Assembly (NCBI GenBank): GCA_002338145.1
Contig: DDHP01000030.1
Span: 1 to 16,036 of the forward strand
Direction of reading: 5' to 3'
Length of the DNA stretch: 16,036 bases
Source of the DNA: Deferribacteraceae bacterium UBA1873
GTDB lineage: Bacteria > Chrysiogenota > Deferribacteres > Deferribacterales > Flexistipitaceae
Position 1 is the stretch's first letter, and every line of letters starts with the position of its first letter. The notes below the pieces were generated by a model. The model ran no database searches and was not told the origin of the DNA. It saw only the letters and a program-made list of their open reading frames with translations. Of this stretch, positions 1-7,392 are shown one piece after another. The position numbers and the translations under genes were made by a program.

Positions 1-28
1 GGATGGGGTAAGTATTTGTTGTTCGGCA

Positions 29-63
29 AAAGATCGCCGCGGGCTACTGCCCTCGCGATGACA
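29..63. repeat. Right half of a dispersed palindromic (REP/MITE-like) repeat
   Basis: The stretch begins AGATCGCC and ends CTCGCGATGACA. This is the usual right-hand half of the dispersed 'GAGATTGC...CTCGCAATGACA' repeat type. No matching left arm is seen within the window, so the element is either cut by the window edge or is a degenerate half copy. A second, fuller copy starts only ten bases later. Assignment to a repeat family is from pattern recognition. That it is multicopy in this genome is inferred. Confidence 0.5.
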
Positions 64-72
64 CAGCTAAAC

Positions 73-155
73 CGTCATTGAGAGGAGTGCCAACGACGAA
101 GCAATCTCTATACGGGGCAAGAGATTGCTTCGGGACTTCGTCCATCGTAATGGCG
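73..155. repeat. Complete palindromic (REP/MITE-like) repeat downstream of the polyferredoxin gene
   Basis: A perfect 12-base inverted repeat, CGAAGCAATCTC (97-108) and GAGATTGCTTCG (121-132), encloses a 12-base loop. Outer arms CGTCATTG (73-80) and TAATGGCG (148-155) can also pair over all eight positions if two G-U wobbles are allowed. As RNA it would fold into a long imperfect hairpin. It lies just past the 3' end of the minus-strand polyferredoxin gene, so it may protect or end that transcript, but no T-run follows on either strand. It resembles short dispersed repeats common between genes in many genomes. Confidence 0.7.
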
Positions 156-178
156 CTGGCTGGGGAGTATCTGTTTGG

Positions 179-1699
179 TTATGATGACATTACGCCTCCG
201 TTTTTGATGGAGGTCATATAAACGGCTGGTTTATCCTTGACAGGGCACTTGTATTGGCAAATTCCGCAACCGATGCATTCCTCGGGATTGATTTTCGGCT
301 GTTTTATCTTCCGTGATTCACCCTTATAGTTTTTCCCTTTTACTGTATTAAAATAGATTGCTTTTGGAGAAGTGGGGCAGTGTTCTTCACATACAATACA
401 GTCCACACCGTAGGCATACGGGATGCATCTGTTTTCATCGATGAATGCTGTTGCTATTGTTGTTTTTTTCTTTTCCTCTACACTTAATTCCTTAATAGCT
501 CCGGTAGGGCACATTTTGCCGCACAGATTGCAGTTGTAAACACAATAGCCGTAATTAGCATTTCCTGTGGGTGTCCACAAGCCTTCGATGCCAGATTCAA
601 AAAGTGAAGGAGCAAGAAAATTTTCCGGGCATACTTTCATGCATGCTCCGCATCTTATACATGTTTTTAAAAACTCATTTTCCGGAATACTTCCAGGCGG
701 TCTTACCAGTTGGGGACTTTTGGCGGCTACTTTGGTTCCTGTTTTTATTACAAAGAATCCAGATAGAGCGATTCCCAATGTTTTGGCTGTTGCACGTTTA
801 GACAAATCAATTTTTGCCGGTTTCGTTTTTAATCCGTAATACAGCGAATCTGAAGGACATACAGGAAGGCAGTTAAATAAAAGCATGCATTCACTTGTTT
901 GAAAATTATTTTTTTGGGAAGGCAGAGCATCTGCATAGCAGCTGCTTGAGCAAACGCCGCATGAATTACAGCTTGCTTTATGCTGCAGTTTTAAAGGTGA
1001 ATACTTACTGATTAAACCAAGCATCCCTCCCAACGGGCAGAGGTATTTGCACCAGAAACGATTTCTGTAAAAATTCAGGCCCAACAAAATGATAAATACA
1101 ATTCCGAACAGAGCCGCCTGCTCATAATATATATTATCCCTGCCAAGTACATTGTTGAAAAGAAAATCCTGCGTGCCGTCTGAAAGTATATCCATGTTGT
1201 AAAGAATAAGTACTACAGGCAGAAAAAAGATAGCTAAACATTTAACCAGAAGACTCAGTGGATCGAGGTATCCGGAGACATTGACACGCATAATTGATAA
1301 AATGACTATAACTGTGAAGATATAATATTTTAAATTTTTGTATTTTGAATATTCGCTTTTACCGTATTTATCTTTCCTGATTTTTTGAGCTATAAAGCTG
1401 AAAAAATGATGGATTGTCCCAAAAGGGCAGACCCAGCCGCAGAAAAGCCTTCCGAAAATTAAGGTAAAAACTATGACTATTAATGACAGAATAAAAACAG
1501 ACGGCAGTTTGTATGTGCTGAAAAGCGTAGTAAGAGCAACAAGGGGGTCGATAGCGAAAATATATTCAATTTTGCTTTTTAATTTTAATTCAAGAGAGAA
1601 ACCTGTATTGTCGATGATTGAATTGAAAAAAATGTAAAAAAACAGAGCCAGAAAGATAATCTGGGATATAAGCCGGAAGTATCTGCTATACTTTTTCAT
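179..1699 (-). CDS. Membrane polyferredoxin, NapH-like part fused to a NapG/MauM-like ferredoxin part
   Basis: This 506-residue protein probably passes electrons between the quinone pool and a periplasmic partner. The N-terminal half has about five membrane segments (near residues 10-30, 67-87, 126-140, 150-168, 197-210) and the two NapH/NosR-type motifs CGWVCP (87-92) and CKYLCP (217-222). Clusters of ferredoxin type follow: CNSCGVC (244-250), a CxxxxxxCxxxCP-like group (271-282), CIRCGACMKVCP (347-358), CVYNCNLCGKMCP (386-398), one near 425-442 and CIGCGICQYKCP (475-486). A hydrophobic stretch after KRATAK (about 302-320) looks like a remnant of the NapG signal or anchor, so the gene reads as NapH joined to NapG. 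The ATG at 1699 is preferred over an in-frame TTG at 1705. It overlaps the end of the DUF362 gene by 14 bases, indicating translational coupling. The substrate is unknown. Confidence 0.85.
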   Translation of the reverse strand: MKKYSRYFRLISQIIFLALFFYIFFNSIIDNTGFSLELKLKSKIEYIFAIDPLVALTTLFSTYKLPSVFILSLIVIVFTLIFGRLFCGWVCPFGTIHHFFSFIAQKIRKDKYGKSEYSKYKNLKYYIFTVIVILSIMRVNVSGYLDPLSLLVKCLAIFFLPVVLILYNMDILSDGTQDFLFNNVLGRDNIYYEQAALFGIVFIILLGLNFYRNRFWCKYLCPLGGMLGLISKYSPLKLQHKASCNSCGVCSSSCYADALPSQKNNFQTSECMLLFNCLPVCPSDSLYYGLKTKPAKIDLSKRATAKTLGIALSGFFVIKTGTKVAAKSPQLVRPPGSIPENEFLKTCIRCGACMKVCPENFLAPSLFESGIEGLWTPTGNANYGYCVYNCNLCGKMCPTGAIKELSVEEKKKTTIATAFIDENRCIPYAYGVDCIVCEEHCPTSPKAIYFNTVKGKNYKGESRKIKQPKINPEECIGCGICQYKCPVKDKPAVYMTSIKNGGVMSS

Positions 1700-2579
1700 A
1701 AACAATATTCATTTCATTTTTGTCAGATGTGCCGAGACCTTGTTTTTCAGCAATCTGAAGAAATTTAATTGTTGTCGGCTCAAATCCCAGTTCCTTAGCC
1801 GCCAGAAAATCGGTAGCTACTTGATCTGTGGATGCTATTATTTTATTTGATATTTTTACATCATCAAGGCTGCCGCCGGTGGGGCCATTTGCCATTAAAA
1901 TTCTTGTGCAGTCGACAATATTCAGCGTTGGTTTGAAAAACGCGGCCAAATCAACAATTGCCTGATGGAGATTCTGATGGAGTGAGCCTCTGAAACCTCC
2001 CACTGCTCCCAGCCAGTTTTTTATGGAAGCTGTCAGCTGAGTTGAGCCGTGATGTTTAGCCACCGGGACATTAATTACTTTGTCTGCTGTTTTGAAAAGC
2101 TCAAGAACAGGCCAGTCATCTATAAAAGTTCCTCTGAGATTCATCTCTTTATAATGTCTGTTTTGAGGGATAAACACCTCTGCGCCTTCTTTTTGAACGT
2201 ATTCAGGTATTCTGGATATCGCATATACACTTCTTGCATTGTTACAAGGATTATCAGTAACATATACCTTTTTTGCTCCTGCTTCAAAACATAATTTTAC
2301 CACCTCTGCGACTACTTCCGGATTCGTATTTGCTGCATATTTAGGCTCTCTTGCCCAGGCCATATTCGGTTTTACCGCTACTACATCGCCTTTTGAAATA
2401 AAGTTTTCCATTCCACCCAACATTGCCACCGCGCTTCGTACTGTTGCTCTGTGGTTACTGGATTGGCTTATTGCCACGTTGGATTTCCTGTTTTCGGCAA
2501 AGACATTCGGGGTTGTCACGGTTTTTGCAGCAACATATGCTACCATCGTTTTTTTAAGAAAATTTCTTCTGTTCAACAT
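1686..2579 (-). CDS. Tat-exported DUF362 family protein
   Basis: A 297-residue protein with a twin-arginine signal (NRRNFLKK at residues 3-10, a short hydrophobic stretch, and a likely cleavage after VFA at 28). It is therefore expected to be exported folded, perhaps with a cofactor. The mature part has DUF362 hallmarks: VAVKPN near residue 70, NVPVAKHH near 170, SIKNWLG shortly after, and a VDCTR...NGPTGG stretch near 220-235. The family's biochemistry is poorly known; many members carry ferredoxin domains. This one has no Cys clusters of its own, but its partner gene directly downstream supplies many. The ATG at 2579 is chosen because GGAGG lies five bases upstream; an upstream TTG (2594) would place that ribosome site inside the gene. 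Together the pair looks like a periplasmic redox unit, an inference from gene order. Confidence 0.85.
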   Translation of the reverse strand: MLNRRNFLKKTMVAYVAAKTVTTPNVFAENRKSNVAISQSSNHRATVRSAVAMLGGMENFISKGDVVAVKPNMAWAREPKYAANTNPEVVAEVVKLCFEAGAKKVYVTDNPCNNARSVYAISRIPEYVQKEGAEVFIPQNRHYKEMNLRGTFIDDWPVLELFKTADKVINVPVAKHHGSTQLTASIKNWLGAVGGFRGSLHQNLHQAIVDLAAFFKPTLNIVDCTRILMANGPTGGSLDDVKISNKIIASTDQVATDFLAAKELGFEPTTIKFLQIAEKQGLGTSDKNEMNIVYEKV

Positions 2580-2604
2580 GGTATCCTCCGGCAATTTTTT
2601 TTTT

Positions 2605-2632
2605 AAGATTGTTTTTAATTGGAAAAAGTCAA
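2605..2632 (-). promoter_or_regulatory. Candidate sigma-70-type promoter for the DUF362-polyferredoxin unit
   Basis: On the minus strand TTGACT (plus-strand positions 2627-2632) is followed after 16 bases by AATCTT (2605-2610). The -35 matches five of six consensus bases; the -10 is weak. Transcription would begin around 2598, giving a leader of about 20 bases that holds the GGAGG ribosome site. The region is very AT-rich, so chance matches are easy. Confidence 0.35.
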
Positions 2633-2646
2633 TACTATATTAATTC

Positions 2647-2662
2647 TGGCATCCTTTTTGAT
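2647..2662 (+). promoter_or_regulatory. Candidate sigma-54 promoter for the flgB operon
   Basis: TGGCATCCTTTTTGAT follows the -24/-12 pattern TGGCAC-N5-TTGC(A/T) with correct spacing; the one serious departure is GA where GC is expected at -12. Predicted transcription start is near 2673, leaving a very short leader that begins almost at the AGGAGG ribosome site (2674-2679). Sigma-54 control of rod and basal-body genes is known in several flagellated groups. A weak sigma-70 alternative, TTGTTT (2609-2614) and TACTAT (2633-2638) spaced 18, overlaps the divergent promoter. Confidence 0.4.
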
Positions 2663-2684
2663 ATTTATTTTACAGGAGGTTATT

Positions 2685-3089
2685 ATGAACATGTTTGATA
2701 AAATGAATATTTCTGGTCTGAACTATGCTATGGATGTTTCATCCAAAAGAAATCAGGTTATTTCGGAAAATATAGCAAACGTTGATACCCCAAATTATAA
2801 AGCTAAAGATCTGGATTTTGAGAAAGCAATGAAGGAATATTTTTCCGGGGGGAATAATCTTCCTCTGAAAGTGACTGACAAAAGACACATTTCTCCACAA
2901 AATTCGGAAGGAAATATAAGTTCGCTTATTTATGAGCAAAACAATCCTTCACTACGAAATGACGGGAACGATGTGAACCTGGACTATGAAATGAGTGAGA
3001 TGGCATCAAATGCAGTTAAGTACTCTATGTTTTCTCAAATTACCGGTACGGAATTTGCAAGATTAAAGTCAGCTATTACAGGAAGATAA
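2685..3089 (+). CDS. flgB: Flagellar proximal rod protein FlgB
   Basis: A 134-residue rod protein that is exported through the flagellar type III apparatus and builds the proximal rod above the MS ring. The N-terminal part shows the flagellar rod signature: a hydrophobic heptad region followed by RNQVISENIANVDTPNYKAKD near residues 22-42. The C-terminal helix (VNLDYEMSEMASNAVKYSMFSQI, about residues 98-120) is the usual coiled-coil end. The ATG at 2685 is chosen over an open frame reaching back to 2619 because AGGAGG sits six bases before it and the family starts at this point. It is the first gene of the flagellar run, with flgC 16 bases downstream. Confidence 0.96.
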   Translation: MNMFDKMNISGLNYAMDVSSKRNQVISENIANVDTPNYKAKDLDFEKAMKEYFSGGNNLPLKVTDKRHISPQNSEGNISSLIYEQNNPSLRNDGNDVNLDYEMSEMASNAVKYSMFSQITGTEFARLKSAITGR

Positions 3090-3105
3090 GAGAAGGGGGT
3101 AAGAT

Positions 3106-3510
3106 ATGAGTTTTTTTGATACACTGAAAATTTCAGCCACTGGGCTGTCTGCACAAAGGATACGTATAAATACCATATCTTCAAATTTGGCTAATGCCAA
3201 TACAACAAAAGGTGAAAACGGCGAACCGTACAGAAGAAAAGATGTTATTTTCAAAACAGTGCTGGATGGAGAGATGAAGGGCGGTGTTAAAGTTGACCGA
3301 GTAGTCAAAGATGAAAAGCCTTTTCAGCTTAGATTTCAGCCGGAGCATCCCGATGCCAATGCAGAAGGGTATGTCGCATACCCAAATGTGAATCCTATTG
3401 AAGAAATGGTAAATATGTTGGAAGCGAGCAGAAGCTACGAATCAAATGTTACCGTTATGACAACAGCCAAACAGCTTGCTCTAAGAGCTCTTGATATTGG
3501 AAAAGTATAA
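3106..3510 (+). CDS. flgC: Flagellar proximal rod protein FlgC
   Basis: A 134-residue proximal rod subunit that assembles with FlgB, FlgF and FlgG. The start MSFFDTLKISATGLSAQRIR is followed by the rod signature ISSNLANANTT near residues 25-35. The C-terminal block PNVNPIEEMVNMLEASRSYE and the last TAKQLALRALDIGK are typical of FlgC. Length is normal for the family. A purine-rich ribosome site (AAGGGGG, about 3093-3099) precedes the ATG. Gene order flgB-flgC-fliE matches the common flagellar arrangement. Confidence 0.97.
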   Translation: MSFFDTLKISATGLSAQRIRINTISSNLANANTTKGENGEPYRRKDVIFKTVLDGEMKGGVKVDRVVKDEKPFQLRFQPEHPDANAEGYVAYPNVNPIEEMVNMLEASRSYESNVTVMTTAKQLALRALDIGKV

Positions 3511-3511
3511 A

Positions 3512-3531
3512 AAATCATTGTAAAATGATTT
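3512..3531 (+). other. Short AT-rich hairpin between flgC and fliE
   Basis: AAATCATT (3512-3519) and AATGATTT (3524-3531) form a perfect 8-base stem with a GTAA loop directly after the flgC stop codon. It is too AT-rich, and lacks the following T-run, to be a convincing terminator. It could protect the 3' end of a flgBC message or pause polymerase. It overlaps the -35 element of the candidate fliE promoter. Confidence 0.5.
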
Positions 3532-3545
3532 GTATTGTTTATAAT
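3518..3545 (+). promoter_or_regulatory. Candidate internal promoter upstream of fliE
   Basis: TTGTAA (3518-3523), a 16-base spacer and a perfect TATAAT (3540-3545) fall in the 87-base gap between flgC and fliE, the largest gap in the flagellar run. A start near 3552 would leave a leader of about 45 bases. The AT-rich context makes chance matches likely, but the gap size supports a separate start for fliE onward. Confidence 0.4.
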
Positions 3546-3597
3546 TTTACAAAAGGGCTGTAATATAATATTTTTGCGGTAATTACCGGAGTGTCCA

Positions 3598-3906
3598 ATG
3601 AATGAAATAAACAGAAGTGGATTTTTACTTCCTAATAAACTTGGTGAAACGGAGAGGAACAGTTCGTCTGGTAAAAGTGATTCAAAAGCAGATTTCTCCA
3701 GTTTATTGAAAGATGCCATAAAAGATGTTAATGATGCACAGCTGGAGGCGGATTCTGCAGTGCAGGAAGTTTTAAATGGTGAAACCACGAATATTCATGA
3801 TACAATGGTGGCTTTACAAAAGGCCGATGTTTCGTTAAAATTAATGATGGAAGTGCGTAATAAACTTCTTGAGGCCTATCAGGAAGTAATGAGAACCCAG
3901 GTATAG
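3598..3906 (+). CDS. fliE: Flagellar hook-basal body protein FliE
   Basis: A 102-residue protein that joins the MS ring (FliF) to the proximal rod (FlgB) and is among the first substrates exported by the flagellar apparatus. The N-terminal 30 residues are variable. From DFSSLLKDAIKDVNDAQ onward the sequence follows the family, with the signature GETTNIHDTMVALQKADVSL near residues 61-80 and the final KLLEAYQEVMRTQV. Length is normal (about 100). The ATG at 3598 has GGAG about six bases upstream. fliF begins just two bases after the stop codon. Confidence 0.95.
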   Translation: MNEINRSGFLLPNKLGETERNSSSGKSDSKADFSSLLKDAIKDVNDAQLEADSAVQEVLNGETTNIHDTMVALQKADVSLKLMMEVRNKLLEAYQEVMRTQV

Positions 3907-3907
3907 G

Positions 3908-5569
3908 ATGCTTAACACTCTTAAAAATATTTATAATCAATTTTTAGAAGTTTTTAAAAAACTGACGCTTTTTCAGAAAGCATCGATAATAGTAGCTGTT
4001 TCTGCTGTAATTGTTTCTGTGATAGTCCTTAGTTTGTGGGCAAATAAACCTGTGTATACTGTTTTATTTGCCGATTTGGAAAGGGATGATGCAGGAGATG
4101 TTGTTAGTTTTTTGAAGGATAATAATATTCCGTATAAACTGAGCAGTGAAGGGAGAACAATATCTGTTCCGCAAAATAATGTTTATGAAACCAGACTTCA
4201 ACTGGCACAGGAAGGACTCCCAAGAGGAGGTTCCAGCGGGTTTGAGCTTTTTGATGAAAGCTCATTCGGGATGACAGAATTTGTTCAGAATGTAAATTAT
4301 CAGAGAGCCCTTCAGGGGGAATTATCCAGAACAATCAGTAGTCTCAGGGAAGTTGACAAAGCCAGAGTTCATCTGACTATTCCTAAAGACAGATTGTTTG
4401 TTTCCGAAGAAACGGCAGCTAAAGCCGCTGTTGTGGTTGATTTGAAAGGGGGACAGTCTATAGGAAGGGACCAGGTAAAGGCAATAGCTTCCCTCGTTGC
4501 CGGTTCTGTGAAAGGGCTGAGTCTGGAGAATGTGAGGGTAGTGGATACCGACGGCAGACTTTTGAGTGAATTTCTTGATGAGGAAAATCAACCATTAATG
4601 ATGACCAACACTCAACTGGAATATCAGAAAAAAGTGGAATCATCTCTTCGTAACAAAGTTAACAGTATTTTAAGCAGGACACTGGGCATCGATGATGCTG
4701 TTGCCCAGGTGAGTGTAAAAATGAATTTTGATAAAAAAATCGTTACCAAAGAGGAATTTGATCCTAATCCGGTGCTGAGATCTCAGCGTACTATTCAGGA
4801 GCAAAGTGAAAATAGACCGATGACACAGCAAGGTGTTCCTGGAGTTCAGTCAAATTTGGCGGAGCCTGATATAGGAAATGAAGGTCAATCCTCGACTTAC
4901 AGTAAATTGGATGAAACCCAGAATTTTGAAGTAGGCAAAACAGTTACACAAGAGGAAAAAAGCTTTGGTACGGTGGAGAGAATTACTGTTGCCGTGGTTG
5001 TTAATGATAAGCGCCAGGTTACAGGAGAGGGTGAAAACAGGCAAGTGGAGTATGTTCAGCGCAGCCCTGAAGAGTTGGAGAAAATTCGTAATCTTGTTGC
5101 AACAGCAGTTGGCTACGATGAGCAACGAGGTGATGTGATTGAGGTTTCGAATATTTCCTTTGATACCAGCGAGCAGGATGTTGCTCAGTCCGGGTTGATT
5201 CAGGATATAGAAACAACAAGTCTGATTAACTCATTGATAAAATATGGAATAGGTCTTGTTGTCCTTCTGCTTTTCTACTTTTTGGTTATTAGAAAAATTA
5301 TGAAAAAACTGTCTCAATATGAAACAGGTGAAACTGTGGCAGCCGGTGAGGGAGCAGGTGAAGGTATCGATTTTACCGTAGGTGAGGATATAAAATTTCC
5401 CAAAACAATCGAAGAGCTGGAAAAAGAAATTGAGTCTGAGCTGGAAGAAAATGCTCCTATTGATACTGACAGTGTAAAAAACAAGGTTATGCTCCGTAAA
5501 ATAGAAGATGCTGCCAAAGATGATCCTGAAATGCTTGCCAATTTAATAAAAGTGTGGTTAAGGGAGTAA
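3908..5569 (+). CDS. fliF: Flagellar MS-ring protein FliF
   Basis: A 553-residue inner-membrane protein that forms the MS ring, the base on which rod, switch and export gate assemble. A first membrane helix lies at about residues 25-45, followed by the YscJ/FliF domain with PVYTVLFADLERDDAGDVV and the typical LPRGGSSGFELFD segment. A long periplasmic region follows, containing the repeat-like MTQQGVPGVQSNL stretch. The second membrane helix is near residues 446-462. The acidic C-terminal tail (about 470-553) is the FliG-binding part. Length matches the family. No strong ribosome site is seen, and the start sits one base after the fliE stop, so translation is probably coupled. Confidence 0.97.
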   Translation: MLNTLKNIYNQFLEVFKKLTLFQKASIIVAVSAVIVSVIVLSLWANKPVYTVLFADLERDDAGDVVSFLKDNNIPYKLSSEGRTISVPQNNVYETRLQLAQEGLPRGGSSGFELFDESSFGMTEFVQNVNYQRALQGELSRTISSLREVDKARVHLTIPKDRLFVSEETAAKAAVVVDLKGGQSIGRDQVKAIASLVAGSVKGLSLENVRVVDTDGRLLSEFLDEENQPLMMTNTQLEYQKKVESSLRNKVNSILSRTLGIDDAVAQVSVKMNFDKKIVTKEEFDPNPVLRSQRTIQEQSENRPMTQQGVPGVQSNLAEPDIGNEGQSSTYSKLDETQNFEVGKTVTQEEKSFGTVERITVAVVVNDKRQVTGEGENRQVEYVQRSPEELEKIRNLVATAVGYDEQRGDVIEVSNISFDTSEQDVAQSGLIQDIETTSLINSLIKYGIGLVVLLLFYFLVIRKIMKKLSQYETGETVAAGEGAGEGIDFTVGEDIKFPKTIEELEKEIESELEENAPIDTDSVKNKVMLRKIEDAAKDDPEMLANLIKVWLRE

Positions 5570-5576
5570 AATATAT

Positions 5577-6587
5577 ATGGCGGAAAAAAAATCCAGCTTA
5601 ACAGGGGCCAAAAAAGCGGCATTATTGCTTATCAGTCTCGGTGAGGAAACTTCCAGTATGTTAATGGGTTTGCTGGATGAAGAGGAAGTCCAGGAAGTTT
5701 CCAGAGAGATAGCCATGACGAAAATGGTTGATCCTGACAGTTCGGATGAAGTGATTGAAGAGTTTTACAATATGATTCTGGCCAGACGTTTTATTACAAA
5801 GGGAGGTTTAGATTATGCAAAGTCTGTACTGACAAAATCATTGGGCCCGGAAAAAGCCAGAAAGATTATAGACAGACTTACCAAATTGATGGAACAATCC
5901 TCAGGTTTTGAATTTTTGACAAGAATTGAACCTAAACAGTTGTCAAAGTTTATCATAAATGAGCATCCTCAAACAATTGCTTTAATTTTAGCTCACCTTG
6001 ATCCAACGCAGGCTGCTGAGTCTCTGGCAGAGTTACCTGAAGACTTAAAAGCTGAGGTGACCATGCGTATAGCAAATCTTCAGGATATATCACCATCGGT
6101 TGTAAAAACGCTTACGAGGGTTCTTGAAGAACGTTTTGAATCCATAAGTTCTTATAATGTGGAAGTTGGCGGTGTGAAATCTGTTGCTGAAATTTTTAAC
6201 AGGATGGACAGAAGTATAAGCAAGACAACGTTAGACAGACTGGAGAAAGATGCACCGGAGCTTGTTGCCAATATTAGGGATATGATGTTTGTTTTTGATG
6301 ATATCAGGTCGTTGATAGATCAGGCTATTCAGGAGATACTAAAACGTGCCGACAAAAAAACACTTACAATGGCATTAAAAGGTGCTGATGAAGATCTTCA
6401 GGACAGGTTTTTTAACAATATGTCCAAAAGAGCTGTTGAAACAATGAAAGAAGAGATGGAGTATATGGGGCCTGTCAAACTTAGGGATGTTGAAAAAGCC
6501 CAGCATGAAATTGTTGAAATTGTCAGAGAACTTGACGAAGAAGGTGTTATTAGTATAGCAGGTGGTGAAGAAGAGCAGTATGTATAA
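5577..6587 (+). CDS. fliG: Flagellar motor switch protein FliG
   Basis: A 336-residue rotor protein that binds FliF through its N-terminal domain and FliM through its middle domain, and meets the stator through its C-terminal domain to produce torque. The start MAEKKSSLTGAKKAALLLIS is typical. The EHPQ motif of the middle domain is at residues 129-132 (NEHPQTIALILAHL). The C-terminal torque helix region, about 255-295, carries charged residues in KRADKKTLTMALKGA and DRFFNNMSKRA. Length is normal. The ribosome site AAGGGAG (5560-5566) overlaps the fliF stop codon, and the ATG follows ten bases later. Confidence 0.97.
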   Translation: MAEKKSSLTGAKKAALLLISLGEETSSMLMGLLDEEEVQEVSREIAMTKMVDPDSSDEVIEEFYNMILARRFITKGGLDYAKSVLTKSLGPEKARKIIDRLTKLMEQSSGFEFLTRIEPKQLSKFIINEHPQTIALILAHLDPTQAAESLAELPEDLKAEVTMRIANLQDISPSVVKTLTRVLEERFESISSYNVEVGGVKSVAEIFNRMDRSISKTTLDRLEKDAPELVANIRDMMFVFDDIRSLIDQAIQEILKRADKKTLTMALKGADEDLQDRFFNNMSKRAVETMKEEMEYMGPVKLRDVEKAQHEIVEIVRELDEEGVISIAGGEEEQYV

Positions 6588-6605
6588 TAGAAATTTTTTA
6601 TTTTT

Positions 6606-6628
6606 GCTCCATAATTTTTGACAGGAGC
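6606..6628 (+). promoter_or_regulatory. Inverted repeat that may mask the fliH ribosome site
   Basis: GCTCC (6606-6610) can pair with GGAGC (6624-6628), which is the Shine-Dalgarno sequence of fliH. The stem is only five bases with a 13-base loop, so it would be weak. It could slightly lower fliH translation compared with neighbouring genes. Chance is a fair alternative. Confidence 0.25.
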
Positions 6629-6633
6629 TTTGT

Positions 6634-7392
6634 ATGAGCAAAAACGTTATTAAGTCATCCGATAAAAAAAAATATGAGCCCTATAAATTTCAAGTTTTTT
6701 CGGAGGTTAAACGGGGAGTTTCCGATTTTACTTTTGAAAGTTTTTCTCCTTCTTCAGATAGCATAAAAAATAATTTGTCCTCAAATGCCCCGAAAAGTGA
6801 ACGAAATAGTGGTGAGAAACCAGATTCTGAAAGAACAGAAAAAGAGACTATTACGTTAGAAGAGCACAAGTCCATTCTTGCCCAAGAAATGGAAAAAATA
6901 AAAAAACAGTTTTACGATCAGGGTTATGTTGAAGGGAAGAAAGCAGGTGAGGCTGAGAGTAAAAAAGAATATGAAGTTTCAAAAAAAGATTACTGGGATA
7001 CACTAAATAAAAACCTAAAAGATGCGAAAAAAGAAATAGACGAAATAAAACAGTTTGTCGATTCTATTGATAAGGAAATACCTGATTTAATATTAAATTT
7101 TGTAGAAAACATCGTGGGAGAAGAGCGAAAACTTAACGATCAGCTGGTTGTCAGTGTAATCAGGAACAGCCTTGGTAAACTTAAGCGTTTGCAGGATGTG
7201 ATATTTTATGTGAATCCTGAGGATGCGGAAACAGTCAGAGAACATTTTCAGGACTTTGATATAAAATCTGACGATGATGTGACAAAGGGGAGCTTTAAAG
7301 TAAAATCCAAAATCGGTGAAATTGATTTTAGTATTGAATCGGCTCTTAATGATTTACAAAAGGAGATAAATGAGCAATTTAGATCTGATTAA
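6634..7392 (+). CDS. fliH: Flagellar export ATPase regulator FliH
   Basis: A 252-residue cytoplasmic stator-like protein that binds FliI and holds it at the export gate. The first 90 residues are low complexity and polar. Residues about 90-135 form a charged coiled coil (AQEMEKIKKQFYDQGYVEGKK onward), with a GxxxG-type stretch YVEGKKAGEAE. The C-terminal domain (about 140-252) has the FliH/YscL fold pattern, including the ILNFVENIVGEE and VVSVIRNSLGKL segments. Position between fliG and fliI confirms the call, since FliH sequences diverge. The ATG at 6634 has AGGAG upstream. The end overlaps fliI by 23 bases. Confidence 0.9.
   Translation: MSKNVIKSSDKKKYEPYKFQVFSEVKRGVSDFTFESFSPSSDSIKNNLSSNAPKSERNSGEKPDSERTEKETITLEEHKSILAQEMEKIKKQFYDQGYVEGKKAGEAESKKEYEVSKKDYWDTLNKNLKDAKKEIDEIKQFVDSIDKEIPDLILNFVENIVGEERKLNDQLVVSVIRNSLGKLKRLQDVIFYVNPEDAETVREHFQDFDIKSDDDVTKGSFKVKSKIGEIDFSIESALNDLQKEINEQFRSD

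Noticed and set aside
567..839. Two plus-strand open frames (90 and 76 residues) opposite the polyferredoxin gene
   Set aside because: They are antisense shadows of a gene with many conserved Cys motifs, and they show no family features or ribosome sites.
3564..3580. A sigma-54 site before fliE built on TTTTTGCG
   Set aside because: No GG lies at the required distance upstream of the GC.
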